A stretch of 6,790 nt of DNA from an uncultured Clostridia bacterium (GTDB taxonomy: Bacteria > Bacillota_A > Clostridia > TANB77 > CAG-508), in assembly GCA_944393405.1 (NCBI GenBank), contig CALYAC010000030.1:1-6790 (forward strand). The letters are read 5' to 3'. Under the pieces are notes generated by a model. That model saw only the letters and a list, made by a program, of their open reading frames with translations, did no database searches and was not told where the DNA came from. Made by a program: the position numbers and the translations under genes. Position 1 is the first letter of the stretch. Each line of letters starts with the position of its first letter. Positions 1-6,790 of this stretch are shown here, piece by piece.

Positions 1-3000
1 TCTGTCTTGTCTCCCTGCTTGAAGGACAGATACTGCATTGCCTTGATCAGGTTCTGCCAGCTCTCATCCACCATCTCCTGGGTGAGAGACGGGTCGCCTG
101 CCTGGGCTCTTGCAAGGATGTCCTCTGCCGCTGCCCTGGCATTGTTGAAGTTATTCAGCACGGAGTCGACCGCCCCTTCGGTGTCAGCGGTCTCTGCAAG
201 GCTTAATGCGTACTCGAGTACTGTAGTTGAAACTGGCTCCGGCGGCACAAGTGCATCTATTGCTGCTCTGAGCGCTGCCGACGCACTGTCCACATCTTCC
301 TGTGAGGCATCTGTATTCTCAAACACCTCCTGCGCTGTTTCCACTGCATCCTGCAGCGCTGCCCAGCTCGCCTCGGAATAATCCGTCTCGTTCAGCCCTG
401 CTGCCTCAGCAAGCAGTAAATACAGGCTGCTCTTATCAGCAGAAGACATTTTCTCGATTACCTTTAAGGTCAGATCGATCGTCTGTGTATCTGCGCCGTC
501 ACTGCTGTCAAATACAAGTCCCAGTGTATGCTCTCCGGTCTCCAAGGTGCTGAGATAAGCACCTGCGACCGTCAGCGTGCTTCCGTCAAAGCTGTAGTTT
601 TCTCCAGCTGTCTCTGCTCCGTCTACCGTAATACCTTTCAGCGTATATCCATTCGGAGCTGTAATGATTGACAGGTCTGCCGGCTTCGTCTTATTCACGA
701 TAAATGTATCGCCTACCGCCTCAGGCAGCAGCTCTGTCTTCTGTGCCTGTGCCAGGATCTGATCAGCATCCAGCGCCATGCGGTATATCTTCACTTCGTC
801 GATCAGACCGCCGTACTTATGGAGCATAGAACCGCCGCTGTTATAATGGCTTCCGATATTGATCGGATTCGTCACACTGTCCGGATAGCTTTCAAACTTC
901 GCACGTGCGGTCTCTTCTCCGTTGAAATACATCACAAATTCTTTGTCTTTGAAAGTGATCGCCACATGTGTCCACTCGCCTACCGGAACTGTCTGTGAGC
1001 TTGTCAGGTCCACTCCTCTGGAGCCGTCGTAAGGCGATGCCCAGAGCTTGTTATCTGTCCGTATATGGAACCACATTCCTGCAACCTGCGAACCGCTGAC
1101 TTCATTACCCATGATCGTCTGTGACTCTGTCGGACTGCCGTCCCAGTTGATCCACGCTGAGAATGTCCACTCCGGTGCATCCGTAAGCGCTTCTCCTGAA
1201 ATCTGCACGTTACTGTTCTTGTTGAAGTCTCCTGCATTGCCGGCAAGTCCTGTATCTGCGACTCCGACGTTCGTCTTCACGCCGTCCTCCTGACCGCTGA
1301 AATCATATGCCGTCTCTGTGCTGTCTTCATCGAATTTAAAGTAACGTGAAACGATTGAAAGCTGGATCGTTTTCTCGCCTGTACATGCATTCATTGCGGA
1401 TGAGGTATCCTGGACTCCTGCCACAGTCAGCAGGAACGGTTTGTCTGCCGGCAGTCCGTCAGCTGTCAGTTTTACTGTTTTACCGTCCTCCTGCAGGACC
1501 GCTCCGGACACGCTGCCTCCATCAGAGAGCATATAGTTTGTAAGTGTCTCTGCTGATTTCTTATCAACAGCTTCATTAAATACGACTGTGATATCTGTTG
1601 TGCCCTCAAGCTCTGCGGAGATAACCTCCGGCGCCTTCAGGTCAGTTCCATTATATCCGCTGACAGGTTCGCACTTATCACTCTCCGTCTTTCCGACATT
1701 AACTGCAGATACCTGATAGCTGTATGTTGTATACTCGCTCATATCCGTATCCCGGTACTGCATGTCTGTCACTGACGCGATCAGGACTCCGTCTCGGTAA
1801 ACGTTGTATCCTGTGACCCATGTATCCTCGTCTGTAGATTCATTCCACGTCAGATTCATGCCGCCGTCTTGTGCCGTTACCGTCAATCCTTCCGGAACTG
1901 ACGGAGCTGTAGGATCGTTCAGGCTGTATACTTCAAAATTATCAAGCACGCTGCCTCGCTCGATGCGTACGATGTAGTCCTCCCGGTTTCCTGTCGTAAA
2001 TTCAAACTGGCTGTGTCCGGCCGCAAAGCTTTCATTCAGCACCTGATCGCTGCCTTCCGCTTCTGACTGGACATATACACGTCCATCGCCGAGAGTATCA
2101 AATTCCACCCTATAGGTTGTATTCGGCTCCAGCCTCATCGTTGCCGGGCTCGTCCTTACCGTAACGTCCCCCTGTCCGTACAGTCCGTACAGCTTCAGGG
2201 ACCAGTTTCCGGAAATCGTATCACTCGTATACGGAAGATGCGTTTCGGAAAGATGCGGCACTCCGTCTGCCGAGCGCTCCGGATTAAAGATACCGTAAGC
2301 TCCCTGCTCTACATATTCAAATGTCTCGTTTGCCACATAGTTCGACGGCAGATCCGGCTCTTCTGTCTTGACGATCCTGGTCTCCATGAATGTCGCCACG
2401 CCGTCCGCAGACTCACACGCATCGGCGGAGAGTGTCACCTTCGCCGTTGTCTCGCCTTCCGGCTGCACGAAGTCTACCCACATTCTCTGGACCATCTTGC
2501 CCTTTGCATAGCTGTCAAAATACTGGTTTGCCATGACCACCTGGTCCACATAATTCTCATATGTTTTTCCGTCCGGCGTCTCAACCTTGAGGCGTGCCGT
2601 CTTTCCATTCTCTGCCCCGGCGTGAACTACAAGACGGTACTTCTGTCCCCCTTCGAGCCCTTCCATTGTCTGGCTGACCTGTCCGGCCTCTGTACCGCTC
2701 ATTGTAAGGATTGATACGCCGTTGCTGTCATCATTAAACTCAATGTCTGCATCTCCGCCTTTCTCCCATACAGAGAAATCACGGCTGTTGAAACCTGTAT
2801 CCTTGAGCGGGCTTCCCTCGCTCCATACAGTCTCGTCCTTTTCCGCCTCGCCCGGATATACTACATAAGGAGTTGCCGCCTCAGCAGAAATCGTCACCTG
2901 ACCGTCTGTTACTTCAAGCGTATCAACAAGATTTTTCCCGTTCTGTGTCGTCTCATAAAGCTTCACTGTGCTCAGATCAGACCAGGATTCCGGCAGTGTC

Positions 3001-6000
3001 CATGTCGTCTCGCCGCCGTTCGGATTCCAGTGATAGATCTTCGCTGCTTCATCCGGATCCTTCGTCTCGCTGTCCTCTGCGAACCACGGAATAAATACCA
3101 GGCTTCCATCAGCGATCAGACTGCCATCCTTGTAGATCTTTCCTTCGCTTGTAGATCTGACATTTCCTTCAAATATCGCTTCTTCCGACGTCTGTTTTCT
3201 GACATCATGATTCATCAGATATCTCTGCGGGAGCTGCTCTGTATAGAACTGCTGCACCAGAGAGTTGATATTGTTATTGTGCTGCCATGACATCATGGAC
3301 ACGCTCCGGCTGTAGCCGCCGCGGTAAATGCTGCTGCTGTTATAGACATCCTTCTGCGTGTGGTAGACGAACCTGTGCATTCCGTCTCCGATTCCCGGCC
3401 AGTGCACCCATGCTGCAAAACGGTCAAAATCAGATTTATTTTCTGTTCCGAGCATAGCGCCGTGATCTCCCACGAGATTCCGTGCCAGCCTTGCCTCTGC
3501 CCAGCGGTCGTCGCCATAGGTATCTACATAGACAAAACCTATTCCCGGAACCTGCTCAAACATCGAGTTGAGCCTTGCATCCATTCCGCCATTGAGAATG
3601 TCCACATCCCTGCGCAGTTTCTTAGACTGATCCATCCAAGCCCATCCGTTGAAGCTTGACATGGTCTGATCGTTATACATCTTCGCTTCCGGATAGGACT
3701 CAGAGTGGTTGATATGGATGCCCATTATGCTGTTGATGCCCTGCATGATCTCAGCTGCCTTCTGCATATCTTCCGCATCGCCTGCCCGGTGATTGATATC
3801 ATCGTAGTCAGAATGACCGGAATCATGTCCTTCATTTGCATATCCTTTCAATACAAGGATCTGGTCAAATCCGTCGATCAGATTAGAAAGACGTTTCATA
3901 TTGTCCGCGACTTTAAGGAAAGGCTGCTGTGCGCCGCTGGCAAAGTTATATCCCACATGGATAAAGCTGTCTGCCATGGTATCTCCACCGTTGATCTTAT
4001 CCTTGATGATCGTCTTCAGCGCGTTTGCGCCATCCTGCCAGTCCATTGTCCCGTCTTCATTCGTATCTTCTGTCAGTACAACCTGGCAGTAAAGGTCCTC
4101 ATCGTCAAACATTTTCTCTCCATCGATCCCGCGGTACATAAAATCCTGGCTCGAGAATCCCGCAGAAATGCTGCCGTCGCTCCTGCGGTAAGCACGGTAC
4201 TTAAATTCACGCATGTTCATAAGCACATTATTTTCCATGGATGCGGAGAGCTCGTCTGTAGTGATCACCGGGATGATACATGCAGTGTCCGCGTCAAAGG
4301 ATATATTCCCGTCTGCGATGTTATAATGTACTTCATTCACGTCGTCAATATTGTACTGCCCGCGGCTCGGCACGATCGTATCAAGTTTTGCACCCGGCTG
4401 CCGGCTTGTCGCGGAAAGCATCGGCTGATTCGGGAATCCGATGGAATTGACTCTCATCGCCTCGTCATTAATATTTTTAATGCGCATATCCAGGACATTT
4501 CCTTCAAGCACTGTATACTCCACATCAAATGTAACACCGGCCTTTTCTACGTTCACGGAATATACGACAGACTCATCGGTCTGTGATGTGATTTCCGCAG
4601 ATGCAGGATAGTCCACTGTATTGATCGTCACATAGTTATACTTAAATTCAGACCCATACAGCTTCTTTCCATTCAGTGTATAATCGATGACTCTCGGGAA
4701 GTCATCTGCCAGAGCTACCGTCAGGTCATTTTTTGCAATGCTCGTTTCCGTGCTGCTGTCTTCCTCTGCTATTCTCATCGGAAGTGTACGGCATACCACC
4801 TGCTTCACCAGAATATCGCTCTGAGATTCAGTAGAGATTCCTGCCAGACCTTCTATCTCGTCTGCATCGGAGACTGTGCCGGAATATACATAATAATCAT
4901 CCAGCCATACGCTGATGGTCTCTCCCTGGAAGCGTACCTTCAGCTTGGTATCCGCCAGCCCCTGACGCGAATACAGAAACGTACCGTCTCCACATACAGT
5001 ATATTTCGTTCCGCCGCTGTTCCGGAATGCCCATGTCATCGCTCCACTGTCATCTTCCTGCAGCATTCCCTGCCAGCTGTTCTGCTCCGGATCTCCACGG
5101 AACAGAAAACCAGTCCTTCCGTAATCCGCCTTCTGATCGAATGTGAGCTCGATCTCTCCGTTCATCATACTGGGAGCGTCTATAGCAAACAGTTTATTTT
5201 CTCCTGTAAGTCTCAGGCCGCCTTCTTCCATCTCAGCAGTTCCCGATCCTGACAGCTTCTGCCAGACATCCAGTCCCATATCAGGAGTCCATATGTATTC
5301 CTCTTCTTCCACTTCTACATACTTCACTACGGAAAATGTATCCGTCATCAGTCCTTCGAATGCAATCTCAAGAGTGAAAGAGTCTTCCTGTGCTGCGATG
5401 TATTCCCTGCTCAGGATGATCTTTCCGTCTTCCACCGTGTAGTCTGTTCCTGCCGCCAGGAGCTCACCGCTGTTCTTCACAGACTCCACGGCATCTCCAT
5501 CCGCCAGTGTGACCGGAATCTCGATACTGCTCATCCCCCAGTCCTTTTCCAGAACTGTGATCCGGTCCATATCAACAGAAGACTTTTTCAGCTCCCTGAA
5601 ACTGTAATTCGAGACTTCTACTGTTTTATGCCCGATCCCGTCGCTGGGTCCCCAGATGCGTATGCCCGGCCTTCCCTCAGTGATCTCTGATCTTGTCGTC
5701 GTCTCAGCTGCCTTTTCATCATCTACATACATTGTGATCGTATCGTCACATGTCACAAATTTCATCGAATACGTCGTATCAGACTGGAACGAGATTCCCG
5801 TCTGATTCGTAATGCCGGGCCACGCTTCGCTTCCGTTCACCTGGGAACTGTGCTGTATGCTCGCCGAAGTATCGACCGCGATACCGTCACAGTTTTTCCC
5901 GTCCACAAATCTCGGGAACATACCAAGCCGGTAATACCCCGAAGGTTCTCCCGAAACAGTGAGATCAAACGTCCACACACTGTCTTCATACGTTTCCTCC

Positions 6001-6263
6001 GCCGCATTGTACAGGATAACGCTTCCGTATCCGGCCTGATCGTAAAATTCTCTGTAGTCAAAAGTAAATCCCGCACTGCCGTCTTCCGGCGCTCCGAGTG
6101 TTCCTTCCGGAATTTCCTGATCTACATTGTCGCCGAATTTCTGCACTTTCCATTCACTCTCTTCCGTGGCTGCATAAACTGTCGCAGGAAGAGCCGGCAT
6201 TATCATCGCTGAACACAAAAGCAATGACACTGCCTTTTTCGCAAACTGCATTTTCTTCTTCAT
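1..6263 (-). CDS. Secreted multi-modular endo-alpha-N-acetylgalactosaminidase (GH101), C-terminus beyond the window
   Basis: GH101 enzymes (EC 3.2.1.97) are retaining hydrolases that release the core-1 disaccharide Gal-beta-1,3-GalNAc from Ser/Thr of mucin-type glycoproteins outside the cell. 2087 codons are readable and no stop was seen. Modules by residue: signal peptide 1-31 (KKK, hydrophobic core, cut after VYA); beta-sandwich 36-225; X2-like 228-315 (GTDYTVEDGK); concanavalin-like sandwich 322-494; GH101 core about 500-1137; two galactose-binding-like sandwiches 1144-1306 and 1308-1448; fibronectin III 1451-1536; SbsA/Big_5-like Ig 1540-1640; LamG 1641-1835 (SAWINW at 1702); X2 1846-1936; FIVAR-like helical repeats 1940-2008 and 2013 to the edge. 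GH101 signatures: HVGYNFASG (769), EGHDSGHSDYDDINHRAG (811), GWAWMDQS (873), VYVDTYG with putative nucleophile Asp914, and LGTE with putative acid/base Glu941. The start is ATG at 6263 behind AGAGGAGG. An in-frame TTG at 6284 with its own AAGGAG is the alternative and would add seven residues. Cys17 lacks a proper lipobox. A surface anchor, if any, lies outside the window. The family call is firm; edges of accessory modules are approximate. Confidence 0.95.
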   Translation of the reverse strand, partial: MKKKMQFAKKAVSLLLCSAMIMPALPATVYAATEESEWKVQKFGDNVDQEIPEGTLGAPEDGSAGFTFDYREFYDQAGYGSVILYNAAEETYEDSVWTFDLTVSGEPSGYYRLGMFPRFVDGKNCDGIAVDTSASIQHSSQVNGSEAWPGITNQTGISFQSDTTYSMKFVTCDDTITMYVDDEKAAETTTRSEITEGRPGIRIWGPSDGIGHKTVEVSNYSFRELKKSSVDMDRITVLEKDWGMSSIEIPVTLADGDAVESVKNSGELLAAGTDYTVEDGKIILSREYIAAQEDSFTLEIAFEGLMTDTFSVVKYVEVEEEEYIWTPDMGLDVWQKLSGSGTAEMEEGGLRLTGENKLFAIDAPSMMNGEIELTFDQKADYGRTGFLFRGDPEQNSWQGMLQEDDSGAMTWAFRNSGGTKYTVCGDGTFLYSRQGLADTKLKVRFQGETISVWLDDYYVYSGTVSDADEIEGLAGISTESQSDILVKQVVCRTLPMRIAEEDSSTETSIAKNDLTVALADDFPRVIDYTLNGKKLYGSEFKYNYVTINTVDYPASAEITSQTDESVVYSVNVEKAGVTFDVEYTVLEGNVLDMRIKNINDEAMRVNSIGFPNQPMLSATSRQPGAKLDTIVPSRGQYNIDDVNEVHYNIADGNISFDADTACIIPVITTDELSASMENNVLMNMREFKYRAYRRSDGSISAGFSSQDFMYRGIDGEKMFDDEDLYCQVVLTEDTNEDGTMDWQDGANALKTIIKDKINGGDTMADSFIHVGYNFASGAQQPFLKVADNMKRLSNLIDGFDQILVLKGYANEGHDSGHSDYDDINHRAGDAEDMQKAAEIMQGINSIMGIHINHSESYPEAKMYNDQTMSSFNGWAWMDQSKKLRRDVDILNGGMDARLNSMFEQVPGIGFVYVDTYGDDRWAEARLARNLVGDHGAMLGTENKSDFDRFAAWVHWPGIGDGMHRFVYHTQKDVYNSSSIYRGGYSRSVSMMSWQHNNNINSLVQQFYTEQLPQRYLMNHDVRKQTSEEAIFEGNVRSTSEGKIYKDGSLIADGSLVFIPWFAEDSETKDPDEAAKIYHWNPNGGETTWTLPESWSDLSTVKLYETTQNGKNLVDTLEVTDGQVTISAEAATPYVVYPGEAEKDETVWSEGSPLKDTGFNSRDFSVWEKGGDADIEFNDDSNGVSILTMSGTEAGQVSQTMEGLEGGQKYRLVVHAGAENGKTARLKVETPDGKTYENYVDQVVMANQYFDSYAKGKMVQRMWVDFVQPEGETTAKVTLSADACESADGVATFMETRIVKTEEPDLPSNYVANETFEYVEQGAYGIFNPERSADGVPHLSETHLPYTSDTISGNWSLKLYGLYGQGDVTVRTSPATMRLEPNTTYRVEFDTLGDGRVYVQSEAEGSDQVLNESFAAGHSQFEFTTGNREDYIVRIERGSVLDNFEVYSLNDPTAPSVPEGLTVTAQDGGMNLTWNESTDEDTWVTGYNVYRDGVLIASVTDMQYRDTDMSEYTTYSYQVSAVNVGKTESDKCEPVSGYNGTDLKAPEVISAELEGTTDITVVFNEAVDKKSAETLTNYMLSDGGSVSGAVLQEDGKTVKLTADGLPADKPFLLTVAGVQDTSSAMNACTGEKTIQLSIVSRYFKFDEDSTETAYDFSGQEDGVKTNVGVADTGLAGNAGDFNKNSNVQISGEALTDAPEWTFSAWINWDGSPTESQTIMGNEVSGSQVAGMWFHIRTDNKLWASPYDGSRGVDLTSSQTVPVGEWTHVAITFKDKEFVMYFNGEETARAKFESYPDSVTNPINIGSHYNSGGSMLHKYGGLIDEVKIYRMALDADQILAQAQKTELLPEAVGDTFIVNKTKPADLSIITAPNGYTLKGITVDGAETAGENYSFDGSTLTVAGAYLSTLETGEHTLGLVFDSSDGADTQTIDLTLKVIEKMSSADKSSLYLLLAEAAGLNETDYSEASWAALQDAVETAQEVFENTDASQEDVDSASAALRAAIDALVPPEPVSTTVLEYALSLAETADTEGAVDSVLNNFNNARAAAEDILARAQAGDPSLTQEMVDESWQNLIKAMQYLSFKQGDKT

Positions 6264-6269
6264 CTTCTT

Positions 6270-6277
6270 CCTCCTCT
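6270..6277 (-). promoter_or_regulatory. Ribosome binding site of the GH101 gene
   Basis: The minus strand reads AGAGGAGG. Its GGAGG core sits 6 nt before the ATG at 6263-6261, an ideal Shine-Dalgarno for a Firmicute, and this is the main reason for choosing that start. A second purine stretch (AAGGAG, about 6291-6296) lies the right distance from an in-frame TTG at 6284-6282, so a minor longer product cannot be excluded. Confidence 0.85.
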
Positions 6278-6280
6278 GAT

Positions 6281-6322
6281 TCAAATAATCTCCTTTTTCT
6301 GTATTAATTTTTTCTGTTCCAT
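6281..6322 (-). CDS. Possible 13-residue leader ORF in the 5' UTR
   Basis: ATG at 6322-6320 opens a short frame that reads MEQKKLIQKKEII and stops with TGA at 6283-6281, three bases before the ribosome binding site of the GH101 gene. A GGAGGG (6325-6330) precedes it, but with only 2 nt of spacing, shorter than usual. The peptide is Lys-rich and resembles no attenuator peptide I know; there is no run of a single amino acid. It could be a translational-coupling leader or simply chance in an AT-rich leader. Its frame differs from the main gene. Confidence 0.2.
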   Translation of the reverse strand: MEQKKLIQKKEII

Positions 6323-6369
6323 ATCCCTCCGTTCCTGCACTGCGCACTATTCCGTTTTACTTAATTATT

Positions 6370-6398
6370 AGTATAAATCCATAGATTTTGTCAGACAA
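6370..6398 (-). promoter_or_regulatory. Sigma-A-type promoter of the GH101 gene
   Basis: The minus strand has a -35 TTGTCT (6398-6393), a 17-bp spacer and a -10 TATACT (6375-6370). The -10 differs from the consensus TATAAT at one position, the -35 from TTGACA at two, and the spacing is optimal. The predicted start is near 6363, giving a leader of about 100 nt. No other hexamer pair of similar quality was noticed between the upstream terminator and the start codon. Confidence 0.65.
6388..6398. promoter_or_regulatory. 11-bp palindrome over the -35, candidate operator
   Basis: TTGTCAGACAA is a perfect palindrome around the central base 6393 and covers the whole -35 hexamer. Its core TGTCAG recurs at 6409-6414, exactly 20 bp (about two helical turns) upstream. 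A protein bound here would compete with RNA polymerase, so repression is the natural reading. The binding protein is unknown and such short palindromes can occur by chance. Confidence 0.35.
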
Positions 6399-6418
6399 TC
6401 AACAAAACTGTCAGCATT

Positions 6419-6485
6419 TTGTACTATTTTGTTCTATTTCATGCAGGCTTGTACTATTTCGCACAATCCTTGTATTATTTTGTTC
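6419..6485. repeat. Three 16-bp direct repeats upstream of the promoter, candidate activator sites
   Basis: On the plus strand the copies are TTGTACTATTTTGTTC (6419-6434), TTGTACTATTTCGCAC (6449-6464) and TTGTATTATTTTGTTC (6470-6485). Copies 1 and 3 differ at one base; copy 2 diverges only in its last six bases. A further half-copy, CTATTTC, lies at 6434-6440. The YTATTT cores start at 6424, 6434, 6454 and 6475, that is 10, 20 and 21 bp apart, so they lie on roughly one face of the helix. Relative to the inferred start the full copies are centred near -64, -94 and -115, typical of direct-repeat sites for AraC-like or similar activators. The regulator is not in the window. Confidence 0.6.
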
Positions 6486-6509
6486 TGCACCGTTGCTCTC
6501 GTATGTGCA

Positions 6510-6544
6510 ATCGGATAGGGAAAGTCCCTTTCCCCCTATCCGAT
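6510..6544. repeat. Strong hairpin-forming inverted repeat
   Basis: ATCGGATAGGG (6510-6520) is matched by CCCTATCCGAT (6534-6544), 11 perfect base pairs. Inside it AAAG and CTTT can pair around TCC, leaving two extra C residues as a bulge. No T-run follows on either strand, so it is not a standard terminator. It sits between the terminator of the upstream gene and the direct repeats of the GH101 control region. Confidence 0.6.
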
Positions 6545-6547
6545 CAA

Positions 6548-6647
6548 CGCGATACCTCAGGCATCTCACGGCAAAGCCGTTCGCTGTCCGTTGCCCGGCA
6601 AATGCCTGCTCATACAAGCATGGCAGGCGCTTGCCGGGCTTATCGCG
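6548..6647. repeat. 100-bp structured intergenic block with nested inverted repeats
   Basis: CGCGATA (6548-6554) and TATCGCG (6641-6647) can close a three-way fold. It encloses a small hairpin, ACGGC-AAA-GCCGT (6568-6580), and a long one, 6593-6639, whose arms begin GCCCGGCAA and end TTGCCGGGC and pair for about 17 bp with one mismatch and one G-T pair. The block is visibly more GC-rich than the promoter region. It could be a structured RNA, a palindromic repeat family or part of a mobile-element end. No known RNA family was recognised. Confidence 0.45.
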
Positions 6648-6648
6648 C

Positions 6649-6692
6649 AAAAAAATGCGGGTAAGACCCCTTTTTTAGTCTTTCCCGCATTT
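6649..6692 (-). terminator. Intrinsic terminator of the upstream gene
   Basis: On the minus strand AAATGCGGGAAAGAC (6692-6678) pairs with GTCTTACCCGCATTT (6667-6653), a 15-bp stem with one mismatch, followed by a run of seven T (6655-6649, three of them in the stem). This is a classic rho-independent terminator for transcription entering from the right edge, so the GH101 gene should depend on its own promoter. In the plus direction the trailing sequence is only ATTTCTT, so termination there would be weak. Confidence 0.8.
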
Positions 6693-6790
6693 CTTGCAAG
6701 CACTGATTCCCTGCTGCCGCGCAAAGCTGGCCGTGCGCTGACTGCACGCCTTGAGAGCCGCTATAGAGTTCATTGGCAAGACAGCTATGC
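6675..6790 (-). CDS. Possible C-terminal fragment of an upstream protein ending in a Cys-X2-Cys motif
   Basis: Reading in from the right edge, one minus-strand frame stays open for 37 full codons and ends at TAA (6677-6675). The tail reads SFARQQGISACKKCGKD, with a CxxCGK pair like half of a zinc ribbon or knuckle at the extreme C-terminus. The stop lies in the loop of the intrinsic terminator, the expected place for a gene that the terminator serves. A second minus frame is also open here, to TAA near 6641, so the frame choice is not certain. The family is not recognised and no function is proposed. Confidence 0.4.
   Translation of the reverse strand, partial: IAVLPMNSIAALKACSQRTASFARQQGISACKKCGKD

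Noticed and set aside
7..381. 124-codon plus-strand open frame, Ser/Ala-rich
   Set aside because: The Ser/Ala richness is the complement of the Ala/Glu-rich FIVAR repeats of the real minus-strand gene.
2238..2714. 158-codon plus-strand open frame
   Set aside because: Antisense to the galactose-binding-like modules, with Cys/Arg/His-rich low-plausibility content. Shadow.
3705..4586. 293-codon open frame on the plus strand
   Set aside because: It lies wholly antisense to the GH101 catalytic core, reads as a Cys/His/Ile-rich sequence with no recognisable domain, and the opposite frame has clear conserved motifs. It is a shadow.
6213..6224. Cys17 preceded by Leu-Leu-Leu as a lipoprotein signal
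   Set aside because: The residue before Cys is Leu, not Gly/Ala/Ser, and a normal signal peptidase I site (VYA) follows at 29-31, so an ordinary secreted protein is more likely.
6419..6485. Short CRISPR array
   Set aside because: Repeats are only 16 bp, with 14- and 5-bp gaps, imperfect, and directly upstream of a promoter. They are regulatory in character.
6411..6650. 79-codon minus-strand frame starting at TTG
   Set aside because: It has no ribosome binding site, starts within the terminator T-run, crosses the long hairpins and ends in the direct repeats of the promoter region. The structured DNA explains it better. If the same peptide proves common in related genomes, that would point to a repeated element rather than a gene.
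6388..6678. Overlapping plus-strand open frames of 81-96 codons
   Set aside because: They run through the promoter, direct repeats and hairpins, with no ribosome binding site and no coding character.

Overview
The window is almost entirely one very large gene on the minus strand. It begins at about 6263 and runs off the left edge, so its C-terminus is missing. The 2087 residues that can be read form a secreted, multi-modular endo-alpha-N-acetylgalactosaminidase of glycoside hydrolase family 101, a mucin O-glycan-releasing enzyme. The signatures used were read directly in one continuous frame: a Sec signal peptide, the GH101 motifs with the putative catalytic Asp914 and Glu941, fibronectin type III, LamG and X2-like modules, and two C-terminal FIVAR-like helical repeats. 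The module mix, a GGAGG ribosome binding site and moderate GC suggest a mucin-using gut Firmicute, most likely a Lachnospiraceae (Mediterraneibacter/Ruminococcus/Blautia type). The organism is inferred, not proven.

Layout from the right edge, in the direction of transcription (minus strand): (a) 6790-6675, a possible C-terminal fragment of an upstream gene ending in a CxxCGK motif; (b) 6692-6649, a strong intrinsic terminator for that gene, whose stem overlaps the last codons; (c) 6647-6510, non-coding DNA packed with inverted repeats; (d) 6485-6419, three copies of a 16-bp direct repeat spaced 30 and 21 bp apart; (e) 6398-6370, a good sigma-A-type promoter (TTGTCT, 17 bp, TATACT) with an 11-bp palindrome over the -35; (f) a leader of about 100 nt with a strong Shine-Dalgarno and a possible 13-codon upstream ORF; (g) the GH101 gene.

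The picture is a single, independently promoted, probably regulated secreted mucinase gene, insulated from the gene upstream by a terminator. The direct repeats lie at about -64, -94 and -115 relative to the inferred start, typical places for an upstream activator, though the regulator is not in the window. Nothing here looks like a wholly new system. The parts most worth a second look are the repeat-rich control region, the structured intergenic block and the unusual module order of the enzyme. The many small open frames on the plus strand and in other minus frames are shadows of the large gene.
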